Assembly: GCA_001421095.1 (NCBI GenBank)
Contig: LIIK01000028.1
Location: forward strand, 1 to 31,450
Origin: Candidatus [Bacteroides] periocalifornicus
GTDB lineage: Bacteria > Bacteroidota > Bacteroidia > Bacteroidales > CAJPTX01
Reading direction: 5' to 3'
DNA length: 31,450 bases
This document shows positions 1-7,543 of the stretch, one piece after another. The first letter of the stretch is position 1. Each line of letters opens with the position of its first letter. The translations under genes and the position numbers were made by a program. The notes under the pieces are model-generated. The model did not search any database. It was not told the DNA's origin and saw nothing but the letters and a program-made list of their open reading frames with translations.

Positions 1-197
1 ACAGTCGGCATTTGCGGGGATATCATTGCGATCCAAATGTTGTCCCATTGCCGCCGCCATGCGCATACCGTGCACCCCGCATGCCCCCACCTAAGGAGAC
101 CCTACGGTTTTTACAACGGCACGCCGCATCACTGCGGTCTTCGGTAGATGTGGGCGAGTGATTAAGATTTCTACTTTTTCGGTCTGGTGGTGCTTGC
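1..197. other. Left-edge non-coding stretch
   Basis: This is the sequence downstream of the membrane-fusion-like gene on the minus strand. Short open frames cross it on both strands, but none has a convincing start, signal or family match. I see no clear terminator hairpin with a T run. Confidence 0.4.
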
Positions 198-692
198 CTA
201 CCCAGGCCACACTGTCGCTACTAGCTGCTTGAGGAATCCTGGGGAGCTGTAGGTGAGCACGAAGTTCACGGTTTGCCCTATTGGCACATCGGCATTGCCC
301 ATTGGCAGTTTGCACAGCACCACCTGCCGCCCCTCGGTGTCCAGCCGCTCGTCAATGGAGAGGATTACCCCTTCTATGGATTCTTGGTTCGTGTGTAGAA
401 TTACCTTTGCCCCCACGGCCTCCTTGGCTGAAGGGCGCTGATTCCCAAAACGGAATAGGCATTGCAGCGTTACGCTATCGTTGCGTTCCATTTCCATGCG
501 TAGCACGGCAGCCTCTCCCTGGAATGTTCGTTTCATCGGGAGGTAGTAGGCTATGGCCAGCATCACCAAGAGGGTGAGCGCAATGGTCGCAGTCCCGTAG
601 CGTAGTAGCACCGGCGGCATCTGTCCAACGATGTGGCGAACCTTCTCGCTACGAAGGGCAAAAGATTTCTGTGTGTTTTTCTCTTCGGGCAT
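198..692 (-). CDS. Very short HlyD-like membrane-fusion protein
   Basis: The product has 164 residues: about 30 charged cytosolic residues, one membrane segment (about 33-53, rich in L, A, I, V), and a periplasmic part of about 110 residues. The end (about 140-158) with a GQTV..VLTY pattern recalls the beta-barrel end of HlyD adaptors. Typical adaptors have 350-450 residues and a long coiled-coil hairpin plus lipoyl halves; these are missing here. The gene lies 54 bp downstream of the C39 ABC exporter on the same strand and is probably co-transcribed, which suggests a partner of that exporter. It could be a truncated adaptor or a minimal one. The family assignment rests on context and a weak C-terminal resemblance. 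Confidence 0.6.
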   Translation of the reverse strand: MPEEKNTQKSFALRSEKVRHIVGQMPPVLLRYGTATIALTLLVMLAIAYYLPMKRTFQGEAAVLRMEMERNDSVTLQCLFRFGNQRPSAKEAVGAKVILHTNQESIEGVILSIDERLDTEGRQVVLCKLPMGNADVPIGQTVNFVLTYSSPGFLKQLVATVWPG

Positions 693-746
693 ATATTCAT
701 CCGATTGAAAATGTGGGCAACCTTGATTCTAATTGCGGCATGCGTA

Positions 747-2951
747 TTAATTCCCCAGTTCCAGTTGGTTTTTCACCAGCTCGTAGTAGAGGCCCTTACG
801 GGCGGTAAGCTCGTCATGGGTGCCGATTTCGGCTATTTCACCCTCGTGCAGCACCACTATCTGGTCGGCATGGCGTACGGTAGAGAGACGGTGGGCCACC
901 ACCACCACCGTTTTACCCGCATAGAAAGGCGTAAGGTTCTCGCTTATAGCCCGCTCGTTGTTGGCATCAAGGGCGTTGGTTGCCTCGTCGAGGAATACGA
1001 ACGTGGGGTTTTTATACACCACCCTTGCGATGAGTATTCGCTGGCGTTGCCCTTGGGAGAGTTGCTGCCCATCCTGCCCAATCTGCGCATTGTAGTGGAG
1101 GGCGAGATGCTCTATGTGGTCGGCAATGTTGGCCACCTGCGCGGCATGGCGAACACGCTCCAGGTCGGGATTGTCATCGCTGGCGGCGATGTTTCGCGCT
1201 ATCGTATCGCTGAATATGTAGCCCTCCTGCATCACCACGCCGCACTGGGCGCGCCACCACTCTAGGTTGTAGCTGCGCAGGTCGGCGTTGCCAACGAGGA
1301 TCTCGCCTGCTGTTGGCTCGTAGTAGCCTAGCAGCAGTTTGATAAGTGTGGTTTTTCCGCTACCACTTGCGCCCACTATAGCTGTTACCTTGCCGTTTGG
1401 GATGTGTAGATTTATGCCTTTGAGGACCAGATTTGTGGCGTAGGCGTTATACTTGAAATCCACATTTTTCAGCTCGATAGAAGGCTCTTCACCCTGCGGG
1501 ATGGCGGTGAGGGAGCGGTTGGTATTCTCCTCGTTTTCCTGGGTATGCACCTCATTTAGGCGGGCGAGGCTGATACTAACATCTTGCAGAGAGTAGATGA
1601 ACCCGATGAGCCTGTCGACGGGCCCTATAAGCTGCCCCATGATGTACTGCACCGCGAGCATCATCCCAAGGCTCATGCTCCCGTGGATAACGGCGGTGGC
1701 GGCCAGCAGGGTGATGGTGATGTTCATCACCTCGGTGAGCACGATGCTGCCGCCTTGCTGGAGCTGCTGGAGGTTGAGCCCTTGCAGGTTGAGGTGGAAT
1801 AGCTCGGCCTGCAGATCTTCCCACTCCCATCGCTTGCGCTGCTGGCATCCCTGCAGCTTGATCTCCTGCATGCTCTGGATGAGCTGGTAGGTGACGTTGC
1901 GGTTGTTCCCCGAGGCCTCGAAGTATTTGTAGTCGAGCCGCTTGCGTTTCTGGAGGAATAGCACCGTCCACCCGGCATAGAGCAGAGTGCCCAGCACGAA
2001 AATCCCGAATATCGCCCAGCTGTACAGGGCTAGCACCACCCCGAATACTAGGAAGGTGAATAGCGAAAACAGCAGGGTAAGGCTGCTGGATGTTAGGAAT
2101 TGCTCTACCCTACGGTGATCTTCTATGCGCTGTAGCAGGTCGCCAGTCTGCTTGGTGTCGAAGTAGCGCATGGGTAGCCGCATCAGCTTGATGAAGAAAT
2201 CGGAGATCAGCGAAATGTTGATTCGTGTGGAAATATGCAGCAATATCTTCGACCGTATGAAATCGATGGCCGTCCGGCTAAATAGCAGCATGAGCTGCGC
2301 CAGCACCACCAGCCAGATGAACCCGATATCGCGAGAGCCAATACCCGTGTCTACAATGGCCTGCGTGAGGAACGGGAATGCCAGCTGCAGCAGCGACCCC
2401 ACCAGCAGCCCCAGTATGATCTGCACGAAGAAGCGGCGGTACTGCTTGATGTAGCCCCAGAGGAACTTCAGCCGGTTTGTTGCCACCCGTGGCTCATCGG
2501 TCTGCTGGCGAAAGGCCTCGGTGGGTTCTAGCAGTAGCACTATCCCCTTGTCCACATTGTCTGTGGCGGTAGATGCCCAGTGCTGGGCGAATTCCTCAGG
2601 GGAGTAGGGCACACGCCCCTTGGCGGGGTTGGCCACCCAGATTCGGTAGGGCTTCCCACGGCGGCGTTGCACGCGGTAGACCACCACGAAGTGATTCTGA
2701 TTCCAGTGGGCGATAAGCGGTAGCGGCGCCTTGTCGCACAGCGTCTCCAGGGGTAGGCGGCCCCCCATAGTGCGGAATCCCATCTGCTCGGCGGCCTTGC
2801 TTATGCCTAGGAGGGTAACGCCCGTGGTGCCTAGCTGGCATCGTCGGCGCAGGTCGGGGAGGTCGGGGGTGCGCCCGTAGTGCGCCATGATCATGGCAAG
2901 GCAAGAGGGGCCGCAGTCCATAGCATCGCGCTGGTGGATATGGGGAAACAT
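747..2951 (-). CDS. C39 peptidase-containing ABC exporter (PCAT) for GG-leader peptides
   Basis: This 734-residue inner-membrane protein should cut double-glycine leaders in the cytosol and export the peptide using ATP. The N-terminal C39 domain (1-about 140) has the catalytic DCGPSC motif (Cys13) and a His in HWNQNHFVVV. The usual third residue, Asp in VADPA, is Asn here (VANPA; codon at 2628-2630). A transmembrane domain of about six helices follows (about 165-430). The nucleotide-binding domain shows Walker A GASGSGKTT, signature LSQGQRQR, Walker B FVFLDEA and the AHRLS H-loop. I start at ATG 2951: a TACCTTTG promoter box at 2982-2989 overlaps the longer possible start at 2984, and the family begins with a similar MFPHIHQ sequence. 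The membrane-fusion-like gene follows. The natural substrates are probably the two GG peptides at 9307-9817. Confidence 0.95.
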   Translation of the reverse strand: MFPHIHQRDAMDCGPSCLAMIMAHYGRTPDLPDLRRRCQLGTTGVTLLGISKAAEQMGFRTMGGRLPLETLCDKAPLPLIAHWNQNHFVVVYRVQRRRGKPYRIWVANPAKGRVPYSPEEFAQHWASTATDNVDKGIVLLLEPTEAFRQQTDEPRVATNRLKFLWGYIKQYRRFFVQIILGLLVGSLLQLAFPFLTQAIVDTGIGSRDIGFIWLVVLAQLMLLFSRTAIDFIRSKILLHISTRINISLISDFFIKLMRLPMRYFDTKQTGDLLQRIEDHRRVEQFLTSSSLTLLFSLFTFLVFGVVLALYSWAIFGIFVLGTLLYAGWTVLFLQKRKRLDYKYFEASGNNRNVTYQLIQSMQEIKLQGCQQRKRWEWEDLQAELFHLNLQGLNLQQLQQGGSIVLTEVMNITITLLAATAVIHGSMSLGMMLAVQYIMGQLIGPVDRLIGFIYSLQDVSISLARLNEVHTQENEENTNRSLTAIPQGEEPSIELKNVDFKYNAYATNLVLKGINLHIPNGKVTAIVGASGSGKTTLIKLLLGYYEPTAGEILVGNADLRSYNLEWWRAQCGVVMQEGYIFSDTIARNIAASDDNPDLERVRHAAQVANIADHIEHLALHYNAQIGQDGQQLSQGQRQRILIARVVYKNPTFVFLDEATNALDANNERAISENLTPFYAGKTVVVVAHRLSTVRHADQIVVLHEGEIAEIGTHDELTARKGLYYELVKNQLELGN

Positions 2952-2981
2952 TTTTAATGTATGGCTAATTATTCTTGGGCG

Positions 2982-2989
2982 CAAAGGTA
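2982..2989 (-). promoter_or_regulatory. Bacteroidetes -7 box for the C39 ABC exporter
   Basis: TACCTTTG on the minus strand matches the Bacteroidetes consensus TAnnTTTG exactly and lies about 30 nt before ATG 2951. I found no convincing -33 TTG. The box decides the start codon of the exporter. Confidence 0.6.
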
Positions 2990-3053
2990 TAAAAAGGTTG
3001 CGTAAACCGTGTAGGATATGGCGTGCGGCAGCATGGGGTTTTAGGGTATAGCG

Positions 3054-3871
3054 CTACTGCACTTCTATTCCTAGCGTGAAATTCAAGTAGCGTCCCACTA
3101 TGAATTGCACGGCTTGTGGGGCGTTTTTCATAATATCGAACAGCTCAATCTCGCCCGTTGGAGTGCCCACGTAGCTGTTGGGTTGCTTCACACTGCGCGT
3201 GGTGCCCAGCAAGGGTTGTCTACCATCGGGGGCGAAAGCTATTGTTTGCATTGCTACGGCAATCCCTGTTGGCGGAAAGGGGATATTGAATTCTGAGACA
3301 TCCACTTCCATTTTCCGCTTTGTGCACTCTACAATGAGCGGGCGGGGGAGCAAATCGAGGGGGCGCTCTGGCCCGTTGAAATACTGCAGAAGGTAGAGGC
3401 GGATCTTTGCCCCCTGCGCCAGCGGTCTGTGGAATGTGACGAGAATCTTGGTGATTTGCCCCTGCATGGAGTCTGGGTTGGCGATATTGACCAGGGTGCT
3501 AGCGCCAGGCTTATTGTAAAACACCCCTATTCCATTCGTTCGTTTATTTGCATAGCCGAGACGTGTGGATTTTCTCGGATGGATGGCAATGGAGTCTATC
3601 TCAACAGAATATCGCTCCAGCTGAGCCCTTGTGGCGAGCCCATCCCGTGTGGATCTTAGCACGGAGTAACCTATCGCAAAGCAGGTGATGCTATCTGACC
3701 CGGCAAGATTTTCAGGTAGCAGCGCGTACCCAGGGCTGTCGGCGTAGAGCCCTTTTTTCCCCCATCCCACGTGATGGCAGCGTAGGGAATTCCTCTACCC
3801 TCCTGGTCTACTACATGGATCTGCTGTGAGTAGCGCGCGGTTGGCAGGATGATTGTGTGTAGTTTTTTCAT
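3054..3871 (-). CDS. Carboxypeptidase-regulatory-like (transthyretin-fold) protein, interrupted by a -1 frameshift
   Basis: Two overlapping frames form one protein. The first starts at ATG 3871 (MKKLHTII) and gives the usual VVDQEGRGIPYAAI start of a CarboxypepD_reg-like domain. The second supplies GLYADSPGYALLPENLAG and the rest, ending at 3054. The switch lies in GGGGGAAAAAAGGG (3763-3750). In the zero frame it contains a canonical A_AAA_AAG heptamer (3758-3752), and a -1 slip there gives a continuous product of 272 residues. The C-terminal part (about 95-230, with GIGVFYN, IRLYLLQYF, DLLPRPLIVE and VDVSEFNIPFPPTGIAVA) resembles a common Bacteroidetes family with this N-terminal domain. There is no signal peptide. 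A lost A (A7 to A6), transcript slippage or programmed frameshifting would all explain it. The biochemical role is unknown. Confidence 0.75.
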
Positions 3872-3893
3872 ATTCACGAAGTGGCCTGTGGCG

Positions 3894-3901
3894 CAAAGGT
3901 A
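3894..3901 (-). promoter_or_regulatory. Bacteroidetes -7 box for the frameshifted regulatory-domain gene
   Basis: TACCTTTG on the minus strand lies 22 nt before ATG 3871. It sits directly beside the terminator hairpin at 3901-3937, so termination of the upstream barrel gene and new initiation are packed within about 40 bp. Confidence 0.55.
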
Positions 3902-3937
3902 CAAAAATGGGCGCTAGTGGTGTGCGCCCATTTTTGT
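3901..3937 (-). terminator. Rho-independent terminator behind the 761-aa barrel gene
   Basis: A perfect 14-bp inverted repeat (ACAAAAATGGGCGC and its complement) has a 9-nt loop. The GC-rich core is flanked by A on one side and T on the other, so it can work in either direction. It lies 43 bp behind the stop of the barrel gene. Confidence 0.8.
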
Positions 3938-3979
3938 ATCTTCTCCCTGCCTGCAGAACAGCTGCCCAGTGGCGAACTG

Positions 3980-6265
3980 CTAGTTCTGGAATCCCTCGGT
4001 CTTCTGGTAGCTCTGCACCTCTTGCACGGCCTGGCGAGTCTTCAGGTTGCGGTTCGTGTTGAACTTCCAGGTGAAGCTCAGCTGGATGAACTCGGCCTTT
4101 GTGGCGTTGGTGTAGTAGATGGTAGAGCTGGGGTTGAAGGTGGTGGTGGCGCGCCCGTGTCGGTAGGGAATGCTGTTCAGCCGGAGCTCCATATCGTCGT
4201 GGTAGAATGTGTAGTTTAGGTAGCAATTCACCTCTACCACGTAGTTCCACTTCTGATTGAGGAATCGGATGTTGGGATCGTAGAGGGCGTAGACGCCGCC
4301 GGTTAGGCCCTTGGCTATCTGGAAGGTGTTGTCCATGTTCAGCTTCCAAATCAGCTGGTTCTTCTCCCGCACGCTGCCAGAGCTTACAGAGTGCAGGCCG
4401 AGCATTCCGTTCACCTTGAACTCCCAGAAACTGAATGGCTCTAGGGTAGCCTGCGCGCCGAATATTGCTACAGACTGATAGTCACCATTCCGCGGGATGG
4501 TACGGAAGATCCCCGGGCTAGAGGGGTCAGGCTCGGTGAAGAAGTTGATCGGGTTGCTGTAGCGGATGTAGCCACCATTGATGATGAACTTCTTGAATAG
4601 CACCAGCACCCCCATCACCTGGTGCGAGGTCGGTGTCACCAGCTCGGGATTCCCCACGGAGTAGGCCGACGGCGAGGTGTAGTCATGGTAGAGGCTCAGG
4701 GCGCTGTAGGGGATGGCCTCCATGCCCCGTTCGTACTGGAGCTGTATCAGTATGCCCTTCTCTTGGCTTATCGGGATGAAGCCGCTCACCTGTGGGTAGA
4801 CGCTGCCGTAGGTGTAACGATTGTGTACACCCTCTACCTCCATATCCTGCGATAGGTGCTGGTAGCGCACGCCGGCCTTGGCTATGCCGGCGTCAAAACT
4901 CACGAACGCCGCGGGAATCTGGCTGAGGAAATGGCTAGTGACATTGTGTGTATTTTCATCTTGGTCAATACCCTTGTACTCCACCTGCCTCCAGTCTGCA
5001 CCCACCGCTAATTCTCCTATTTGCCCTATCTGCTGTGCCCAAGCCACCTTGGCCTTCCAGAGGGCAGTGTGCTGCTCGCTGCGGGTGGTGGCCGTGTTTA
5101 TGCCCGCTTGGGTTACGGTGCTGCTGCTGGTTTGGTCGCGCTGCAGGTAGTCGCCATCTAGGGTTAGCTCCATACCTTGGGCGGGCGTAAGTGTGTAGTT
5201 TGCATTCCCCTGTAGGGTCTGGTGGCTAGTGGGGATGCGGGAGGTGCTGATGCCCAGAGGCTGGCCGTTGGCATTGAGGCTCTTGGTCTCCGTTGCCGCA
5301 TCGTTTCGCTGGGTGGAGTAGAATCCCGAGGCGCCTACCAGGTTTCGTTTACCGATTTCGTAGGTGAGGTAGAGCCTGTCGTAGGCAAAGAGCCGAGGCC
5401 CACGCAGCCGATTCTCCTCGCGGAGGGTTCTGGTACCGTTCATCTCGTAGGTGTAGTTTTCATCGCTGTGCATGTGGCTATTCTCAATCCCTCCAATGTT
5501 CCTAATACTGAGCTTTCCTACCCGAGCCCTTAGCCGCAGGTAGCCCTCCTCGTCTAGCTCGCCGTAGGCAAAGGGATAGCCAATGCCCGCTTCTATACTG
5601 CCCACCAGCCCGTTGGTTTTCTCCTTTACCAGGGTTATCCGAACCACGCCGCCGCGGGATTCTGCCGCTTCGTTTACTCCAGAGAGGTAGTCCACCCTTA
5701 CCGCCTCTATCTGCGCGCCCTCCAGGGCCGCCACCTCGCGCTCGTCGGCCACCTTCACCCCGTCGATGTATATGGCCGCGGCGGGCTGCCCGAGTACCTG
5801 TAGCTTGCCGTCTTCTACCGTGAGGCCGGGCAGCATGCGCAGCACCTCTTGCCCCCTTTTACCCTTGGCTAGCGTGGAGCCCGCAAGCTGGAGATCGTAG
5901 CCCCCGGGGCGTTGCTGTACCCGATCTGCCGTTATCCGAACGGCTTCCAGCTCTTGGCTCTCCTCCTCTAGAGTGAAAGCCACCTCGGGGGCCATGGAGG
6001 TGGTGGCCGTTCGGTAGCCAAGCATGGAGCATTGGAGGAACGCCGCCTCGCTCGGCTGCTGGAGCTGGAAACGCCCGGTAGAATCGCTCACGGCCCCCGC
6101 GATCACCGAGGAGTCTGCCGTCCGCCGAGCGGTGATGGTGGCGAGCCCTAGGGGGTTGCTATGCGTATCGTGCACAGAGCCGCGTATGGTCTGGGCTAGC
6201 GAGGCGAGAGGGAGGAGGAGTAGGGAGGGAACAACCCAAAGGTGGGGGTAAATTTTCGTTTTCAT
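3980..6265 (-). CDS. TonB-receptor-like outer-membrane beta-barrel protein (761 aa)
   Basis: A signal peptide (about 1-24, ending LASLAQ) is followed by a CarboxypepD_reg-like domain (about 25-105, TIRGSVHDTHSNPLGLATI). A plug-like domain comes next (about 108-215, with GQEVLRMLPGLTV and AAIYIDGVKV). The long C-terminal barrel resembles the OMP_b-brl_3 family. The plug is typical of barrels that take up or pass ligands across the outer membrane, but nothing shows the ligand. It has its own terminator and lies next to the C39 exporter block. Three further barrels of the same plan occur in the window. It may be the outer-membrane partner of the peptide system; this is inferred from position only. 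Confidence 0.88.
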   Translation of the reverse strand: MKTKIYPHLWVVPSLLLLPLASLAQTIRGSVHDTHSNPLGLATITARRTADSSVIAGAVSDSTGRFQLQQPSEAAFLQCSMLGYRTATTSMAPEVAFTLEEESQELEAVRITADRVQQRPGGYDLQLAGSTLAKGKRGQEVLRMLPGLTVEDGKLQVLGQPAAAIYIDGVKVADEREVAALEGAQIEAVRVDYLSGVNEAAESRGGVVRITLVKEKTNGLVGSIEAGIGYPFAYGELDEEGYLRLRARVGKLSIRNIGGIENSHMHSDENYTYEMNGTRTLREENRLRGPRLFAYDRLYLTYEIGKRNLVGASGFYSTQRNDAATETKSLNANGQPLGISTSRIPTSHQTLQGNANYTLTPAQGMELTLDGDYLQRDQTSSSTVTQAGINTATTRSEQHTALWKAKVAWAQQIGQIGELAVGADWRQVEYKGIDQDENTHNVTSHFLSQIPAAFVSFDAGIAKAGVRYQHLSQDMEVEGVHNRYTYGSVYPQVSGFIPISQEKGILIQLQYERGMEAIPYSALSLYHDYTSPSAYSVGNPELVTPTSHQVMGVLVLFKKFIINGGYIRYSNPINFFTEPDPSSPGIFRTIPRNGDYQSVAIFGAQATLEPFSFWEFKVNGMLGLHSVSSGSVREKNQLIWKLNMDNTFQIAKGLTGGVYALYDPNIRFLNQKWNYVVEVNCYLNYTFYHDDMELRLNSIPYRHGRATTTFNPSSTIYYTNATKAEFIQLSFTWKFNTNRNLKTRQAVQEVQSYQKTEGFQN

Positions 6266-6367
6266 AAAGGTTGAATTTAGAGGTTATACCATAGCATCTC
6301 ACTGGTATGACGGTTTCACCCCGAATTTGTTACAGCCCACGAAAAAGTTTCCCAACGGGATTTCACC

Positions 6368-6739
6368 CTAGACCTTCTCCTTAGAGATGATCCGCTTCAG
6401 GGCGTAGGTCGGATTCCCGTCATCCTGTGGGGGATTCGCAAGGTAGGTTACCGTAACGAGCAGCCGGTACCTATACCCGGGCTCGTAGTCAAACCCCGCG
6501 ATGGCACCCCGTAAGACGTGGAATGGACTGGAATCTGAAGAATGGGTTTCCGGCGTAACTACCAGGCACTCCCTTTTCTCTGGAGAAAATGAGGCATTGT
6601 ACATTTCTGTCCGATGGGATATGGTCCAAACCTCATCCCTGACAATGTCCTGAGGGGGAGATTCTCGCATGCAAAGCGTGAGGCTTCCCGTGAATAACGC
6701 TGCTGCGGCAACGCATGCTAGAGAGAAAAGTCGATTCAT
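6368..6739 (-). CDS. DUF4377 domain protein, exported, possibly a lipoprotein
   Basis: From ATG 6739 the product has 123 residues. It begins with a hydrophobic signal (MNRLFSLACVAAAALFTGSL), then LTLC, which is a poor lipobox because the residue before Cys is not Gly, Ala or Ser. The family core is clear: VWTISHRTEMYN, a conserved CLVV, IAGFDYEPGYRYRLLVTVT, and NPPQDDGNPTYALKRIISKE at the end. DUF4377 is often found in Bacteroidetes envelope lipoproteins of unknown role, sometimes beside HslJ/META domains. An upstream in-frame ATG (6781) would put 14 charged residues before the signal, so I prefer 6739. The next gene downstream on this strand is the 761-aa barrel, about 100 bp on. Confidence 0.8.
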   Translation of the reverse strand: MNRLFSLACVAAAALFTGSLTLCMRESPPQDIVRDEVWTISHRTEMYNASFSPEKRECLVVTPETHSSDSSPFHVLRGAIAGFDYEPGYRYRLLVTVTYLANPPQDDGNPTYALKRIISKEKV

Positions 6740-6970
6740 AATTCTACATGATCGTCTTTTATGATTGTGGAATTGATTCAAGGCGAGCCATTAGCCTAAT
6801 TTTTTCAGCTAGCCGCCGTCCACTCTTTCCCACCAGCGCGGGCGGTAAGGAGGCTACGCTTTGCTCCTACATCTAAGGGTAGGGGGTTAAAAGCGCAGCT
6901 TTGGTATTGCAAATATAGGGATTTTTTCTACATGAAACGCAGGGCAGGGCAATTTCAATCTTGAGATCTT

Positions 6971-7467
6971 GGTAGGGGAGGTGCTGTAGGGGCGGCTCGA
7001 GAGTTGTCCGCCCACTTGCGAGTGCCCTCCCATCTCCCCACCCGCGCGCACCCTCCCATCCGTATGGGCTGCCCGAGTGTTGCTCGCCCTCCGGACCGCG
7101 ATGCGGCACGCCGCGTTGCTACAAATCCCGAAAAAGCTGAGAATCCCTGCGTTTTTTGCCGTACCTGGGCCGTACCAACTTAACACCATCGCCGTACCTG
7201 CGTCGCTTCATCCTCGGATTTCGTCGTGAAATCCGAACATGCAGAGGCGATGGTACGACGATGGTACGGCGCAGGTACGGCGATGGTACGCCCTGATGGG
7301 TGTTCCGTGCTGGATGGGAGCGGAGAAGTAAAGCCTCGCATGGGGGGGGGCGACGTGGCGTGCCGCGTCGCGGTAAAGGTAGCGTGCCGCATCGTGGCAT
7401 ACGGATGGGAGGGCCCTCGCAAGTGGGCGGGCAACTCTCGGCCCGCCCCTACAGCACCTCCTCTACC
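6971..7467. repeat. Large nested inverted-repeat element, about 500 bp
   Basis: The outer arms 6971-7033 and 7405-7467 are 63 nt each and complementary with about 5 mismatches. Inside are an inverted pair of the dispersed palindromic repeat (7098-7119 minus, 7350-7371 plus), a pair around ACCATCGCCGTACCTGCG (about 7185-7203 and 7270-7287), and a central perfect 8-bp hairpin CGGATTTC-N5-GAAATCCG (7215-7235). The outer arms centre at 7219 and the central hairpin at 7225. The open frames in it are short, overlapping and repeat-derived; I call no gene. I saw no target duplication at the ends. It resembles a MITE or a folded cluster of palindromic repeats. Confidence 0.75.
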
Positions 7468-7516
7468 TGGGGTTTAAAACAGGGGGCTCATTCTATACAA
7501 TTCCTAGAATTTTCGC

Positions 7517-7524
7517 TAACTTTG
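7517..7524 (+). promoter_or_regulatory. Bacteroidetes -7 box for lipoprotein 1
   Basis: TAACTTTG matches TAnnTTTG and lies 20 nt before ATG 7544, just outside the inverted-repeat element. No clear -33 TTG. Confidence 0.55.
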
Positions 7525-7543
7525 CCGCAAGAAGCTTAACACC

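Noticed and set aside
91..315. 74-codon minus-strand frame at the left edge
   Set aside because: It overlaps the membrane-fusion-like gene in another frame and has no recognisable features.
633..1265. 210-codon open frame on the plus strand
   Set aside because: It lies opposite the nucleotide-binding domain of the ABC exporter, whose motifs are unmistakable.
2952..2984. Longer start for the ABC exporter
   Set aside because: The upstream start lies within the TACCTTTG promoter box.
7119..7539. Several open frames of 79-93 codons on both strands
   Set aside because: They lie in the inverted-repeat element, consist of translated repeats and have no family resemblance or start signals.
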